From Candidatus Dojkabacteria bacterium (lineage in GTDB: Bacteria; Patescibacteriota; Dojkabacteria; SC72; JAFGCJ01): a stretch of 7,200 nt of DNA. The DNA lies in contig JAQVGB010000047.1 in the NCBI GenBank assembly GCA_028696915.1, positions 1 to 7,200 of the forward strand. The letters run 5' to 3'. Within the stretch, counting starts at the first letter, position 1. Each line of letters starts with the position of its first letter. A program made the translations under genes and the position numbers. Positions 1 to 5,902 of this stretch are shown here, piece after piece. Under the pieces are notes generated by a model, which was not told where the DNA came from, made no database searches, and saw only the letters and a program-made list of their open reading frames with translations.

Positions 1-2
1 CA

Positions 3-290
3 TATCAGCGCAGTCAGATTGTGGAACAGGCTCAGGATGAGGTCGAGTCACTGCGACTTCGTAACCTTGAATTACAGGAACAGCTTGACTACGTTACCGG
101 GGATTCGTATGTCGAAAAAGAGGCGCGTGACCGTCTATTATACACGCGTGATGACGAGGTACTGATTGTGCTTCCTGAAAGATCCGGTGAAACGGATGAC
201 GAAAGAGAAGAAAAAACGGAAACCGGGAACGTTGACGCTGATTTACAGGGTTGGGCGCGGTGGCTCGATGTCCTGCGAAATGGGGTATAA
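3..290 (+). CDS. DivIC/FtsB-type septum formation initiator, 5'-truncated by window edge
   Basis: The reading frame is open from the window edge (first full codon at 3) to a TAA at 288-290, giving about 95 residues, so the true start and the expected N-terminal membrane segment lie outside. A GTG at 21 lies inside the coiled coil and is unlikely to be the real start. Visible are a heptad-like Leu-rich helix (VESLRLRNLELQEQLDYV) followed by the family's typical turn, YVEKEARDRLLYTRDDEVLI, which matches the 'F-E-ExAR-x-x-L-x-x-x-x-x-x-E' block of DivIC/FtsB proteins. An acidic linker and a short W-x-x-W tail (GWARWLDVLRNG) follow. Family members are bitopic inner-membrane proteins of the divisome that link early and late division proteins. 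The assignment rests on this block and the coiled coil; the lineage-specific tail resembles CPR-type members as far as I recall. No terminator is obvious after it. Confidence 0.75.
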   Translation, partial: YQRSQIVEQAQDEVESLRLRNLELQEQLDYVTGDSYVEKEARDRLLYTRDDEVLIVLPERSGETDDEREEKTETGNVDADLQGWARWLDVLRNGV

Positions 291-336
291 GCGGAGATAT
301 TAACGGTTGTATGTTTTTCAAAAATGGCTCGGAATC

Positions 337-365
337 TTGAAAATATGTGTGATTTGGGGTACACT
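337..365 (+). promoter_or_regulatory. Sigma70-type promoter upstream of tRNA-fMet
   Basis: A -35 box TTGAAA (337-342) is followed after exactly 17 nt by a -10 box TACACT (360-365). These match the consensus at five and four of six positions. Transcription would start near 372, leaving a leader of about 34 nt before the initiator tRNA. It is the best promoter in the 291-405 gap, which otherwise holds nothing I recognise. Confidence 0.55.
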
Positions 366-405
366 CCCTATGCTCGTGTCTGAACCGAATGAGTGTACGT
401 TTCGT

Positions 406-480
406 CGCGGGGTGGAGCAGTGGCAGCTCGTCAGGCTCATAACCTGAAGGTCGTCCGTTCGAATCGGACCCCCGCAACCA
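406..480 (+). tRNA. tRNA-fMet (CAT), initiator, CCA encoded
   Basis: A complete 75-nt cloverleaf. Acceptor strand CGCGGGG (406-412) pairs with CCCCGC at 470-475, leaving the C1 x A72 mismatch (406/476) that marks bacterial initiator tRNAs. The D stem GAGC/GCTC (415-418/426-429) has the initiator-type A11-U24 pair and a short 7-nt loop. The anticodon stem TCAGG/CCTGA encloses loop CTCATAA with anticodon CAT at 438-440. The T arm is GTCCG/CGGAC around TTCGAAT. The discriminator is A477 and CCA is encoded at 478-480. It delivers formyl-methionine to the start codon. The third anticodon-stem pair is A29-U41 (433/445) rather than G-C, so the usual run of three G-C pairs is reduced to two. Confidence 0.96.
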
Positions 481-550
481 TCGCATTCAGTCGGTACTGT
501 ACGAATCTCGGTATGATGTCAAGATTCTTCAATCGCTCATGTCGGCAGTC

Positions 551-593
551 TTATTCTCCGTTTATTCAATTTTGATAATGCTTCTGTTATTAT
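551..593 (+). promoter_or_regulatory. AT-rich promoter-like region before the tRNA-Met tandem
   Basis: The 126-nt gap between the two tRNA loci becomes AT-rich from about 551. There are two candidate -10 boxes: TATTAT at 588-593 (weak -35 TTCAAT at 565-570, 17-nt spacer) and GATAAT at 574-579 (weak -35-like TTATTC at 551-556, 17-nt spacer). The first would start transcription near 600, just before the truncated tRNA at 607. Neither -35 is good. A GAATCT...AGATTC inverted repeat (503-508/522-527) also sits in the gap but lacks a T tract, so I do not call it a terminator. Confidence 0.35.
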
Positions 594-606
594 ACGGGTG
601 ACTTTT

Positions 607-656
607 GGTCGCGTCGCTCAATCGGTTAGAGCATGGGATTCATAATCCCGCGTCGA
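607..656 (+). pseudogene. Truncated tRNA-Met(CAT)-like gene lacking T arm and 3' acceptor strand
   Basis: This has the first two thirds of a tRNA: a potential acceptor strand GGTCGCG (607-613), D arm GCTC/GAGC (616-619/629-632) with loop containing GG, and anticodon arm TGGGA/TCCCG (634-638/646-650) around TTCATAA with anticodon CAT at 641-643. The variable region then runs directly into the first base of the next, intact tRNA at 657. No T arm and no CGCGACC acceptor partner follow. The 19 nt at 627-645 are identical to 677-695 in the intact copy, exactly 50 nt downstream. Both copies share GTCGAG at the break (652-657 and 703-708). The simplest reading is a decayed tandem duplicate that lost its 3' third. 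It keeps pairing in both remaining arms, so a transcribed fragment or an assembly error are alternatives. Confidence 0.75.
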
Positions 657-730
657 GGTGGTGTAGCTCAGTTGGCTAGAGCATGGGATTCATAAACCCA
701 AGGTCGAGAGTTCGATTCTCTCCACCACCA
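657..730 (+). tRNA. tRNA-Met (CAT), probable elongator, CCA not encoded
   Basis: A complete cloverleaf. Acceptor GGTGGTG/CACCACC (657-663/723-729) is fully paired. The D arm is GCTC/GAGC (666-669/679-682). The anticodon arm TGGG..CCCA holds loop TTCATAA with CAT at 691-693. The variable region is AGGTC, and the T arm is GAGAG/CTCTC around TTCGATT (706-722). Discriminator is A730. The following AAT shows CCA must be added after transcription, unlike the initiator tRNA upstream. The innermost anticodon-stem pair is an A-A mismatch (688/696). Overall pattern (fully paired first acceptor pair, AGGTC variable region, GGT/GTGTAGCTCAG start) resembles elongator tRNA-Met. CAT is also the gene-level anticodon of lysidine-modified tRNA-Ile2, which I consider less likely. 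Confidence 0.93.
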
Positions 731-733
731 AAT

Positions 734-830
734 ACCGTGGGACGGTGGTTTCCGCCAGAGGCGGACAGGCGATTCCACCCATTACCAATGAAGCGGGATG
801 CAGTGGTTTGAATCCACACGCCACCACGGC
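734..830 (+). other. Hairpin-rich stretch with a tRNA 3'-end-like remnant
   Basis: The gap between tRNA-Met and ftsH contains several short inverted repeats: ACCGT/ACGGT (734-746), TCCGCC-AGA-GGCGGA (751-765), the outer pair GGTGG/CCACC (744-748 with 775-779), and CCGTGG/CCACGG (735-740 with 824-829). At 802-826 there is a T-arm-like sequence: AGTGG, loop TTTGAAT, CCACA, then CGCCACC and A. Its GGTTTGAATCC core differs by one base from the common tRNA GGTTCGAATCC. The acceptor-like CCACC could pair with GGTGG at 744-748. No normal D arm or anticodon arm can be drawn, so it is at most a heavily degraded tRNA or an intergenic repeat. No T tract follows, which argues against a classical terminator. 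Confidence 0.3.
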
Positions 831-866
831 ACGATGCATACTCAATTGAATTGATTGGATCACAAA

Positions 867-2852
867 ATGAAACACAACTCATTGCCGGAAGATAACAGAA
901 GTAGAAATCAAACCCGGAACCATCCGGATTCTTCATCTACAGGAAACGGAGGAGAAAAGAAACGCAAAGTAGTCGTTATCCAGAGAATCCCCCGAAAGGG
1001 ATCGGGTATTGGCGGCGCTATCGCCTCCGCACTGCTTGTCGTGTTGATGTTGTATTTCGGCTACCTCTATATGCGATCTGCAAGCACTCCCGAGGTGGAA
1101 GTGAGCATGTCCGAGATTGTCACTCAGATCGAAGACGAGAATGTGGACGAGCTTATTGTACGTGAAAACCGTCTGATTGCTGACTTGAAAGAGGAAGTCG
1201 ACGATAACGAAATTGTCTACGCATACACTCAGGGAAATACTGATGTCTTCACCTTCCTGCAGGGCGAGGGAATTACTTTGTCCGAAAGCGGGATCGATGT
1301 TTCGGTGGAACCGGTGACCCGGGTGAACTGGGTCGATGTCCTGTCGCTTGTGTTTATGCTCCTTCTCGCCGGCGGCGTGTTCATGTTTGTCCGGAATATG
1401 CAAACGTCGGGAGGTAAACTGCTTGATTTTGGACAGAGCCGCGCGCGGCTGTTGTTCGGAAAACGGTCGGATGTTGGATTTGACGATGTTGCGGGCATTA
1501 AGGAGTCGAAGGAGGAGCTCAAAGAAATTGTCATGTTCCTGAAGAACCCGAGACGATTTACCCGGCTTGGGGCGCGGATCCCGAAAGGGGTGCTTCTTGT
1601 TGGGCCTCCGGGTTCGGGAAAGACATTGCTCGCCCGTGCAGTCGCGGGAGAGGCCGGTGTGCCGTTCTTCCATACGTCGGGCTCTGAATTCGAGGAAATG
1701 CTGGTTGGTGCGGGTGCATCGCGAGTGCGCGATCTGTTCAAAAAAGCGAGAAAAGCCGCGCCCTGTATTATATTTATCGACGAGATTGACGCGGTCGCAA
1801 AGAAACGGGGCACGACGCTTCATAGCGGGAATACTGAACAGACACTCAATCAGATACTGGTCGAGATGGATGGTCTCGAGCCACGGGTGAATGTGATTGT
1901 CATGGCAGCAACGAACCGGCCTGACGTTCTTGATCCGGCAATCCTGAGGCCCGGGCGGTTTGATCGCAATATCGTGCTGATGTTACCGGATGTGTCCGAA
2001 CGCGAGCAGATCCTGAAAATCCATGCACGCAACAAGAAGATCGATGAATCGGTTGATTTTAAGAGGGTTGCGCGTGGCATGGTCGGTTTCTCAGGAGCCG
2101 ATCTCGAGAATACACTCAATGAAGCGGCGATCATTGCCGCAAAGGCAGGACAGACTCTGGTATATGAAAAAGATATTATCGAGGCATCCCTTAAGGTCAG
2201 GTATGGCCCGGAGCGCAGGAGCCGTGTGCGTGAGAAAGAAGATATTAAAATGGCGGCATATCACGAGGCTGGCCATGCGCTGGTCGCGCGGTACATGCCG
2301 TTTTCCGATCCGGTCCACGGTGTGAGTATCGTCTCCCGTGGTATGGCCGGAGGTCTTACGATGTTCATGCCCGAGCGTGACCGTGAAAACATGACGAAAA
2401 AGCAGATGCTTGCACGGATTGCCGTGGCCGCGGGAGGAAATGCGGCTGAGCGGCTGGTGTTCAAGGATATTTCGACGGGAGCCGCCGCCGATATCCGCAG
2501 TGCATCGGCAATTGCGCGGGATATGGTGAAACGGTACGGCATGAGTGACCGGTTGGGATTTATTCAGTACGGTGATCTTGACGAGCTTGAGTATCTTGGA
2601 TATGGCTATGAGCGGAGAGATTATAGCGATCAGACCGCCCGGGATATCGATATGGAAGTCAAGGAAATTGTGAACTCGGCACAGAAGTCGGCCGAGTCCA
2701 TCCTGCGGGAACACGAGCGTGAACTGCATGATCTTTCTGACCTTCTGCTCAAAAAAGAAGTGCTCGATGATAAAGAGTTCGATGCGTTCTTCGAAGCGCG
2801 GGGACAGGAAAATAACAGAGAAAAAGCGGTCGGCGAAGACAAGGAGCGGTAA
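867..2852 (+). CDS. ftsH: FtsH, ATP-dependent membrane zinc metalloprotease
   Basis: FtsH is a membrane-anchored AAA+ hexamer that unfolds and degrades membrane and regulatory proteins. ATG867 gives 661 residues. An in-frame TGA at 852-854 leaves only TTG855 as an alternative, and no clear Shine-Dalgarno precedes either. Order: a basic 49-residue N-terminal extension, TM1 (about 50-69), periplasmic-type domain, TM2 (about 158-176), AAA+ module, M41 protease. Walker A GPPGSGKT is at 246-253, Walker B FIDEID at 303-308, and the second region of homology NRPDVLDPAILRPGRFDR near 350-367. The zinc motif HEAGH is at 466-470, and the third ligand is probably D542 in STGAAADI. All catalytic residues are present. 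Pore loop 1 reads EMLVG with Leu279 instead of the usual Phe, and is preceded by FEEM rather than FVEM. The N-terminal extension is long compared with E. coli FtsH, which starts almost at TM1. polA follows after 33 nt, probably in one transcript. Confidence 0.97.
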   Translation: MKHNSLPEDNRSRNQTRNHPDSSSTGNGGEKKRKVVVIQRIPRKGSGIGGAIASALLVVLMLYFGYLYMRSASTPEVEVSMSEIVTQIEDENVDELIVRENRLIADLKEEVDDNEIVYAYTQGNTDVFTFLQGEGITLSESGIDVSVEPVTRVNWVDVLSLVFMLLLAGGVFMFVRNMQTSGGKLLDFGQSRARLLFGKRSDVGFDDVAGIKESKEELKEIVMFLKNPRRFTRLGARIPKGVLLVGPPGSGKTLLARAVAGEAGVPFFHTSGSEFEEMLVGAGASRVRDLFKKARKAAPCIIFIDEIDAVAKKRGTTLHSGNTEQTLNQILVEMDGLEPRVNVIVMAATNRPDVLDPAILRPGRFDRNIVLMLPDVSEREQILKIHARNKKIDESVDFKRVARGMVGFSGADLENTLNEAAIIAAKAGQTLVYEKDIIEASLKVRYGPERRSRVREKEDIKMAAYHEAGHALVARYMPFSDPVHGVSIVSRGMAGGLTMFMPERDRENMTKKQMLARIAVAAGGNAAERLVFKDISTGAAADIRSASAIARDMVKRYGMSDRLGFIQYGDLDELEYLGYGYERRDYSDQTARDIDMEVKEIVNSAQKSAESILREHERELHDLSDLLLKKEVLDDKEFDAFFEARGQENNREKAVGEDKER

Positions 2853-2867
2853 GGCCGTTGGTTGAAT

Positions 2868-2880
2868 TAAGAAGGTGATC
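2868..2880 (+). promoter_or_regulatory. Extended Shine-Dalgarno of polA
   Basis: TAAGAAGGTGATC matches 12 of 13 bases of TAAGGAGGTGATC, the full complement of the usual bacterial 16S rRNA 3' tail. It ends 5 nt before GTG2886 and fixes that codon as the polA start. It is far stronger than anything seen before the other genes in the window. Confidence 0.7.
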
Positions 2881-2885
2881 AATCT

Positions 2886-5609
2886 GTGGCTCGGTCCAAT
2901 GGCACGGGGACAAAAAGGTTCGTCGCGATAGATGCGAATTCATTGATCCACCGTGCTTTTCACGCCTTTCCTCCTGATCTTGCAACGACGGACGGTACGC
3001 AGGTGAACGCGGTCTACGGGTTTACCTCCATGCTTCTTAAAGTCCTTTCAGAACTTGATCCCAAGTACCTTGTGTGTGCGTTTGATTTAAAGGACCCCAC
3101 TTTTCGTCATACGGAGTATGTGGAGTACAAGGGCACCAGGGGGGCGGCCGATTCGACCCTTTCGGACCAATTCCCGCTCGTACGCAAGGTGCTGAAGGCG
3201 TTCAATGTCCCGATGTTGCAGAAGAAGGGGTTCGAAGCTGATGATATTCTCGGGACGCTGGCGGCCTATGCGGACGAAGGGCGGTGGAAAAATGAAAATC
3301 TGGAGATGGTCATTGTAACCGGCGATAAGGATTTGCTCCAGACCGTTTCCGAGCGTGTACATGTATGGCTTCCGCACGGAAGTTTCAAAGATTTGCATCT
3401 GTATGACCGGCAGGAAGTCGAGAAACGTTTCGGCTTTGGGCCGGAGTTTATCCCCGATTTCAAGGGACTTGCAGGAGATGCGTCCGATAATATCCCGGGC
3501 GTCAAAGGTATCGGCGAGAAATCGGCATCGAGTCTGGTCTCTGAATTCGGACATCTTGAACAGATTTTCGAGCATATCGGTGAGCTTAAGGATCGGCAAC
3601 AGCGGTTGCTCCGTGAAGGAGAAGAGTCGGCAGTGTTGAGCCGGAAACTGGCGCAGGTTGTTAAGAGCGTCGATTTGAATATAAAGCTGGAAGACTGTCT
3701 CATGCGCGATTTTGATGAGAAAGCAGTGGTCGAGACATTTCGGCAGTTTGAGTTCCGGTCGCTGCTGCCGAAAATTCCCCGATCGGTCAACCATACGGGT
3801 GAAATGCAGATTGGATTGTTCGAGAAGACGCTGCAACACAAAGGAGATCCGGTCAGGCAAATGTCCGAATTGGATGTTACAAAGCTCGATGCGGAAACGG
3901 CGGTATTTCTTGCATTCTTGGATCCTGCGGTACTCATGATTGGTGTTGAGAAGGGAACTTCTCAACAGTTCTACTATGCCAGCGATCTGTCTGACGGTGG
4001 AACCATCAATGGTATCCGTGAGCTCATCGATCGGGGTATTCCGGTGACTTCATTCGGATGGGAGCCGTTATGCCGGGCACTGATGAAGGAACACGCGGAA
4101 AATGACTGGAAGAGCCGCCTGTTCGATTATGCGGCTGAGAATGTCTTTGATATCGGTCTTGCGGCATACCACCTTTCATCGGGCCAGCGGAACTACTCGT
4201 TGACGACCCTGTCTTTTACCTATGCCGGAACGGTCCTGGAAGAGAAGCCTGGGTTCGGGAAAGAGGAAACCGGGATCGTTATCGCGGTGGTCAAAAAAAT
4301 TGCTGAGAAGCTAACAAACCAGCTTAACGAGCACTCAAAGACTATGGGGATAAAGTTGACCCGCGGTAGAAGACCTCTAGTATATTCGGATTGGAGATCT
4401 ATTGATACACCGCTGTCGGTTGTGCTTGGGGATATGACGCGGGTTGGGGTTTTGATGGATGAGAAAGGTCTTGAGATGAAGAATAAAGAGCTGGACGAGA
4501 AGACCGGTGAGCTTGAAAAACAAATATTTGAAGCAGTTGGGCATGAGTTCAATGTCGCGTCGAGTCGACAGCTGGCCGATGTGCTTTTTAATGAGCTGGG
4601 ACTGCCAGTCGGAAAGCGGAGGAAAACCGGGCCTTCGACTGATGAATCCGTTCTACAGAAGCTTTCCGGCATGCATCCGGTGATCGAGCTCGTTCTTGCG
4701 TACCGGGAAGTTGTGAAAATGAACAACACGTATATCGTTCCTCTTCTCACGTGTATTCGGACATCGGGCGACGGACGTGTCCATTCGGTGTTCAATCAGA
4801 CGGGAACGTCGACGGGAAGGCTTTCTTCTGTAGATCCGAATATGCAGAACATCCCGATTCGGACAGAACTCGGGAAAGAGATCAGGGGATTGTTTGTCGC
4901 CCCGGAGGGACGGATGCTGATATCCCTCGATTACTCACAAATCGATCTGAGGGTCATGGCGCATGTTTCGCAGGATCCCTTGATGCTTGACGATTTCCGC
5001 AAGGGAGTGGATTTCCATTCTGCGACTGCGGCGCGAGTATTGCATAAAAAGCTCGATGATGTAACAAAAGATGACCGCCGGATTGCGAAAACAGTCAACT
5101 TTGGCGTACTGTATGGATTGTCCCCGTTCGGGCTGTCCGAAACGCTCGGTATTAGCAGAGACATGGCGGCAAAGTTTATTGATAACTATTTTTCGACATA
5201 TTCAGGGGTAGCGGCGTACCTGGAGGAAACAGTACGACGAGTCAGGCAGGATGGTTTTGTGGAAACGGGTATGGGGCGGAGACGCTATATTACCGGTCTT
5301 TCCTCGCATATCGGTCCTGTGCGATCCGGTGCGGAAAGAGAGGCAATAAATCTTCCGATACAGGGTACCTCGGCTGACATTATGCGGATTGCGATGGACG
5401 ATATCTATCATTACGCCCTCGGGATGAAAGGATCGGTCGATCTTCTGCTCCAGATCCATGATGAATTTTTGGTTGAGTGCGATGCCGGGATGGTGGAGAA
5501 GGTTGGTCGTGATCTCTGCGGAATAATGGAACGCACGGTCGAGATGTCGGTTCCGCTCACGTGCGGGGTGGAGTATGGACCGTCGCTGTCTGAGATGCAG
5601 ACGCGGTGA
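2886..5609 (+). CDS. polA: DNA polymerase I (5' nuclease + polymerase, inactive proofreading domain)
   Basis: PolA removes RNA primers and fills gaps in replication and repair. The GTG start is set by the extended ribosome-binding site; 907 residues is close to the family length (E. coli 928). Residues about 10-300 form the 5' nuclease: D16, EADD (117-120), TGDKD (145-149), GDASDN (197-202) and the helix-hairpin-helix GVKGIGEKSA. Residues about 310-480 occupy the place of the 3'-5' exonuclease, but the DxE motif is absent (VFLAFLDPAV instead) and no YxxxD motif is seen, so it is likely structural only. The polymerase has TGRLSS (643-648), motif A LDYSQIDLR with D682, motif B with R731, K735 and F739, and motif C QIHDE with D859. 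F739 is the dNTP-type Phe. D687 replaces the Glu normally found in DYSQIELR (E. coli E710, the steric gate). It lies 33 nt after ftsH; a winged-helix gene and a DNA ligase follow. Confidence 0.97.
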   Translation: MARSNGTGTKRFVAIDANSLIHRAFHAFPPDLATTDGTQVNAVYGFTSMLLKVLSELDPKYLVCAFDLKDPTFRHTEYVEYKGTRGAADSTLSDQFPLVRKVLKAFNVPMLQKKGFEADDILGTLAAYADEGRWKNENLEMVIVTGDKDLLQTVSERVHVWLPHGSFKDLHLYDRQEVEKRFGFGPEFIPDFKGLAGDASDNIPGVKGIGEKSASSLVSEFGHLEQIFEHIGELKDRQQRLLREGEESAVLSRKLAQVVKSVDLNIKLEDCLMRDFDEKAVVETFRQFEFRSLLPKIPRSVNHTGEMQIGLFEKTLQHKGDPVRQMSELDVTKLDAETAVFLAFLDPAVLMIGVEKGTSQQFYYASDLSDGGTINGIRELIDRGIPVTSFGWEPLCRALMKEHAENDWKSRLFDYAAENVFDIGLAAYHLSSGQRNYSLTTLSFTYAGTVLEEKPGFGKEETGIVIAVVKKIAEKLTNQLNEHSKTMGIKLTRGRRPLVYSDWRSIDTPLSVVLGDMTRVGVLMDEKGLEMKNKELDEKTGELEKQIFEAVGHEFNVASSRQLADVLFNELGLPVGKRRKTGPSTDESVLQKLSGMHPVIELVLAYREVVKMNNTYIVPLLTCIRTSGDGRVHSVFNQTGTSTGRLSSVDPNMQNIPIRTELGKEIRGLFVAPEGRMLISLDYSQIDLRVMAHVSQDPLMLDDFRKGVDFHSATAARVLHKKLDDVTKDDRRIAKTVNFGVLYGLSPFGLSETLGISRDMAAKFIDNYFSTYSGVAAYLEETVRRVRQDGFVETGMGRRRYITGLSSHIGPVRSGAEREAINLPIQGTSADIMRIAMDDIYHYALGMKGSVDLLLQIHDEFLVECDAGMVEKVGRDLCGIMERTVEMSVPLTCGVEYGPSLSEMQTR

Positions 5610-5666
5610 GCGGGGTACGATGCAAGGTGAGGTCGGCGGATCGGTGTGAAGTTTTCCCATGATATG

Positions 5667-5675
5667 TGTGGATGT
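5667..5675 (-). promoter_or_regulatory. DnaA-box-like site
   Basis: TGTGGATGT reads ACATCCACA on the minus strand, seven of nine bases of the DnaA box TTATCCACA. Alone it would mean little; it lies 41 nt before a perfect box. Confidence 0.25.
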
Positions 5676-5691
5676 CCCTCTATGGTTCACC

Positions 5692-5748
5692 CGTGAAACA
5701 TTTACACTTTTCTTGCTTATCCACAATGGCGCCATTCTCGTGAAACAT
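5692..5748 (+). repeat. Direct repeat CGTGAAACAT, parS-like half-sites
   Basis: CGTGAAACAT occurs at 5692-5701 and 5739-5748, 47 nt apart, flanking the DnaA box and palindrome. GTGAAACA is one half of the ParB site parS (TGTTTCACGTGAAACA). The 16-mer 5732-5747 matches parS at 12 of 16 positions. The first copy is part of an inverted repeat TTCAC-CC-GTGAA (5686-5697), like parS with two extra central bases. No parA or parB gene is in the window. Confidence 0.3.
5717..5725 (+). promoter_or_regulatory. Perfect DnaA box
   Basis: TTATCCACA is identical to the strongest E. coli-type DnaA box. By length alone, about 0.05 such 9-mers are expected on both strands of 7.2 kb. It lies in an intergenic stretch next to polA and abuts a perfect 12-bp palindrome, AATGGCGCCATT (5725-5736). 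It may mark DnaA control of the downstream genes; an origin is not otherwise supported because no run of boxes or AT-rich unwinding element is seen. Confidence 0.4.
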
Positions 5749-5867
5749 AGGGTGGGGGTATACCGGGCGGTTGGATTGAGTGGTAAGGGATGCACTGTCC
5801 GTGGGACGGTTGCCGATGGGCGTGAGCCTTGGAGGGGACGGTGTGTGCACTCGTGGTCCGGTGAACC

Positions 5868-5896
5868 TTGTGTCCGATTGCCTGCAGACATATAAT
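5868..5896 (+). promoter_or_regulatory. Promoter giving a probable leaderless mRNA
   Basis: A perfect -10 box TATAAT (5891-5896) lies 17 nt after TTGTGT (5868-5873), which has the important TTG of a -35 box. Transcription would start about 7 nt after the -10 box, which is the A of ATG5903. No Shine-Dalgarno could fit, so the transcript should be leaderless. The position also argues against the longer frame starting at 5780. Confidence 0.5.
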
Positions 5897-5902
5897 AGTG
5901 GT

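Larger units (their letters stand above)
5610..5902 (+). other. Intergenic region between polA and the winged-helix gene
   Basis: This 293-nt stretch has no convincing gene and no clear terminator for polA. It holds a DnaA-box cluster, parS-like half-sites and a 12-bp palindrome (5667-5748), a small CCGT-GGG-ACGG hairpin (5799-5809), and the promoter ending at 5896; these are listed separately. A 78-codon frame (5659-5895) spans it, but shows no recognisable complete domain. Confidence 0.5.

Noticed and set aside
94..486. Minus-strand 130-codon frame across the DivIC end and tRNA-fMet
   Set aside because: It reads through the tRNA antisense, a familiar source of spurious proteins, and has no domain or start signal.
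503..527. GAATCT...AGATTC inverted repeat after tRNA-fMet as a terminator
   Set aside because: Short AT-rich 6-bp stem with a 13-nt loop and no T tract.
676..936. Minus-strand frames of 86 and 61 codons over tRNA-Met and its downstream repeats
   Set aside because: They translate the complement of a tRNA and hairpins; composition is typical of spurious tRNA-antisense frames.
933..1823. Minus-strand 296-codon frame opposite ftsH
   Set aside because: It lies fully opposite well-conserved AAA+ coding sequence; residue composition (rich in H, R, S) is that of a shadow frame.
735..5810. 12-mer CCGTGGGACGGT shared by 735-746 and 5799-5810
   Set aside because: Both copies are intergenic and hairpin-forming, but about one repeated 12-mer pair is expected by chance in 7.2 kb; flanks do not match.
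5659..5895. Plus-strand 78-codon frame after polA, with a start vaguely like a Nudix N-terminus (LLIHNGAILVKHRVGVY)
   Set aside because: No Nudix box (GX5EX7REUXEEXGU) or other domain follows, the ribosome-binding site is weak, and the frame ends in the next promoter. A degraded gene cannot be excluded.
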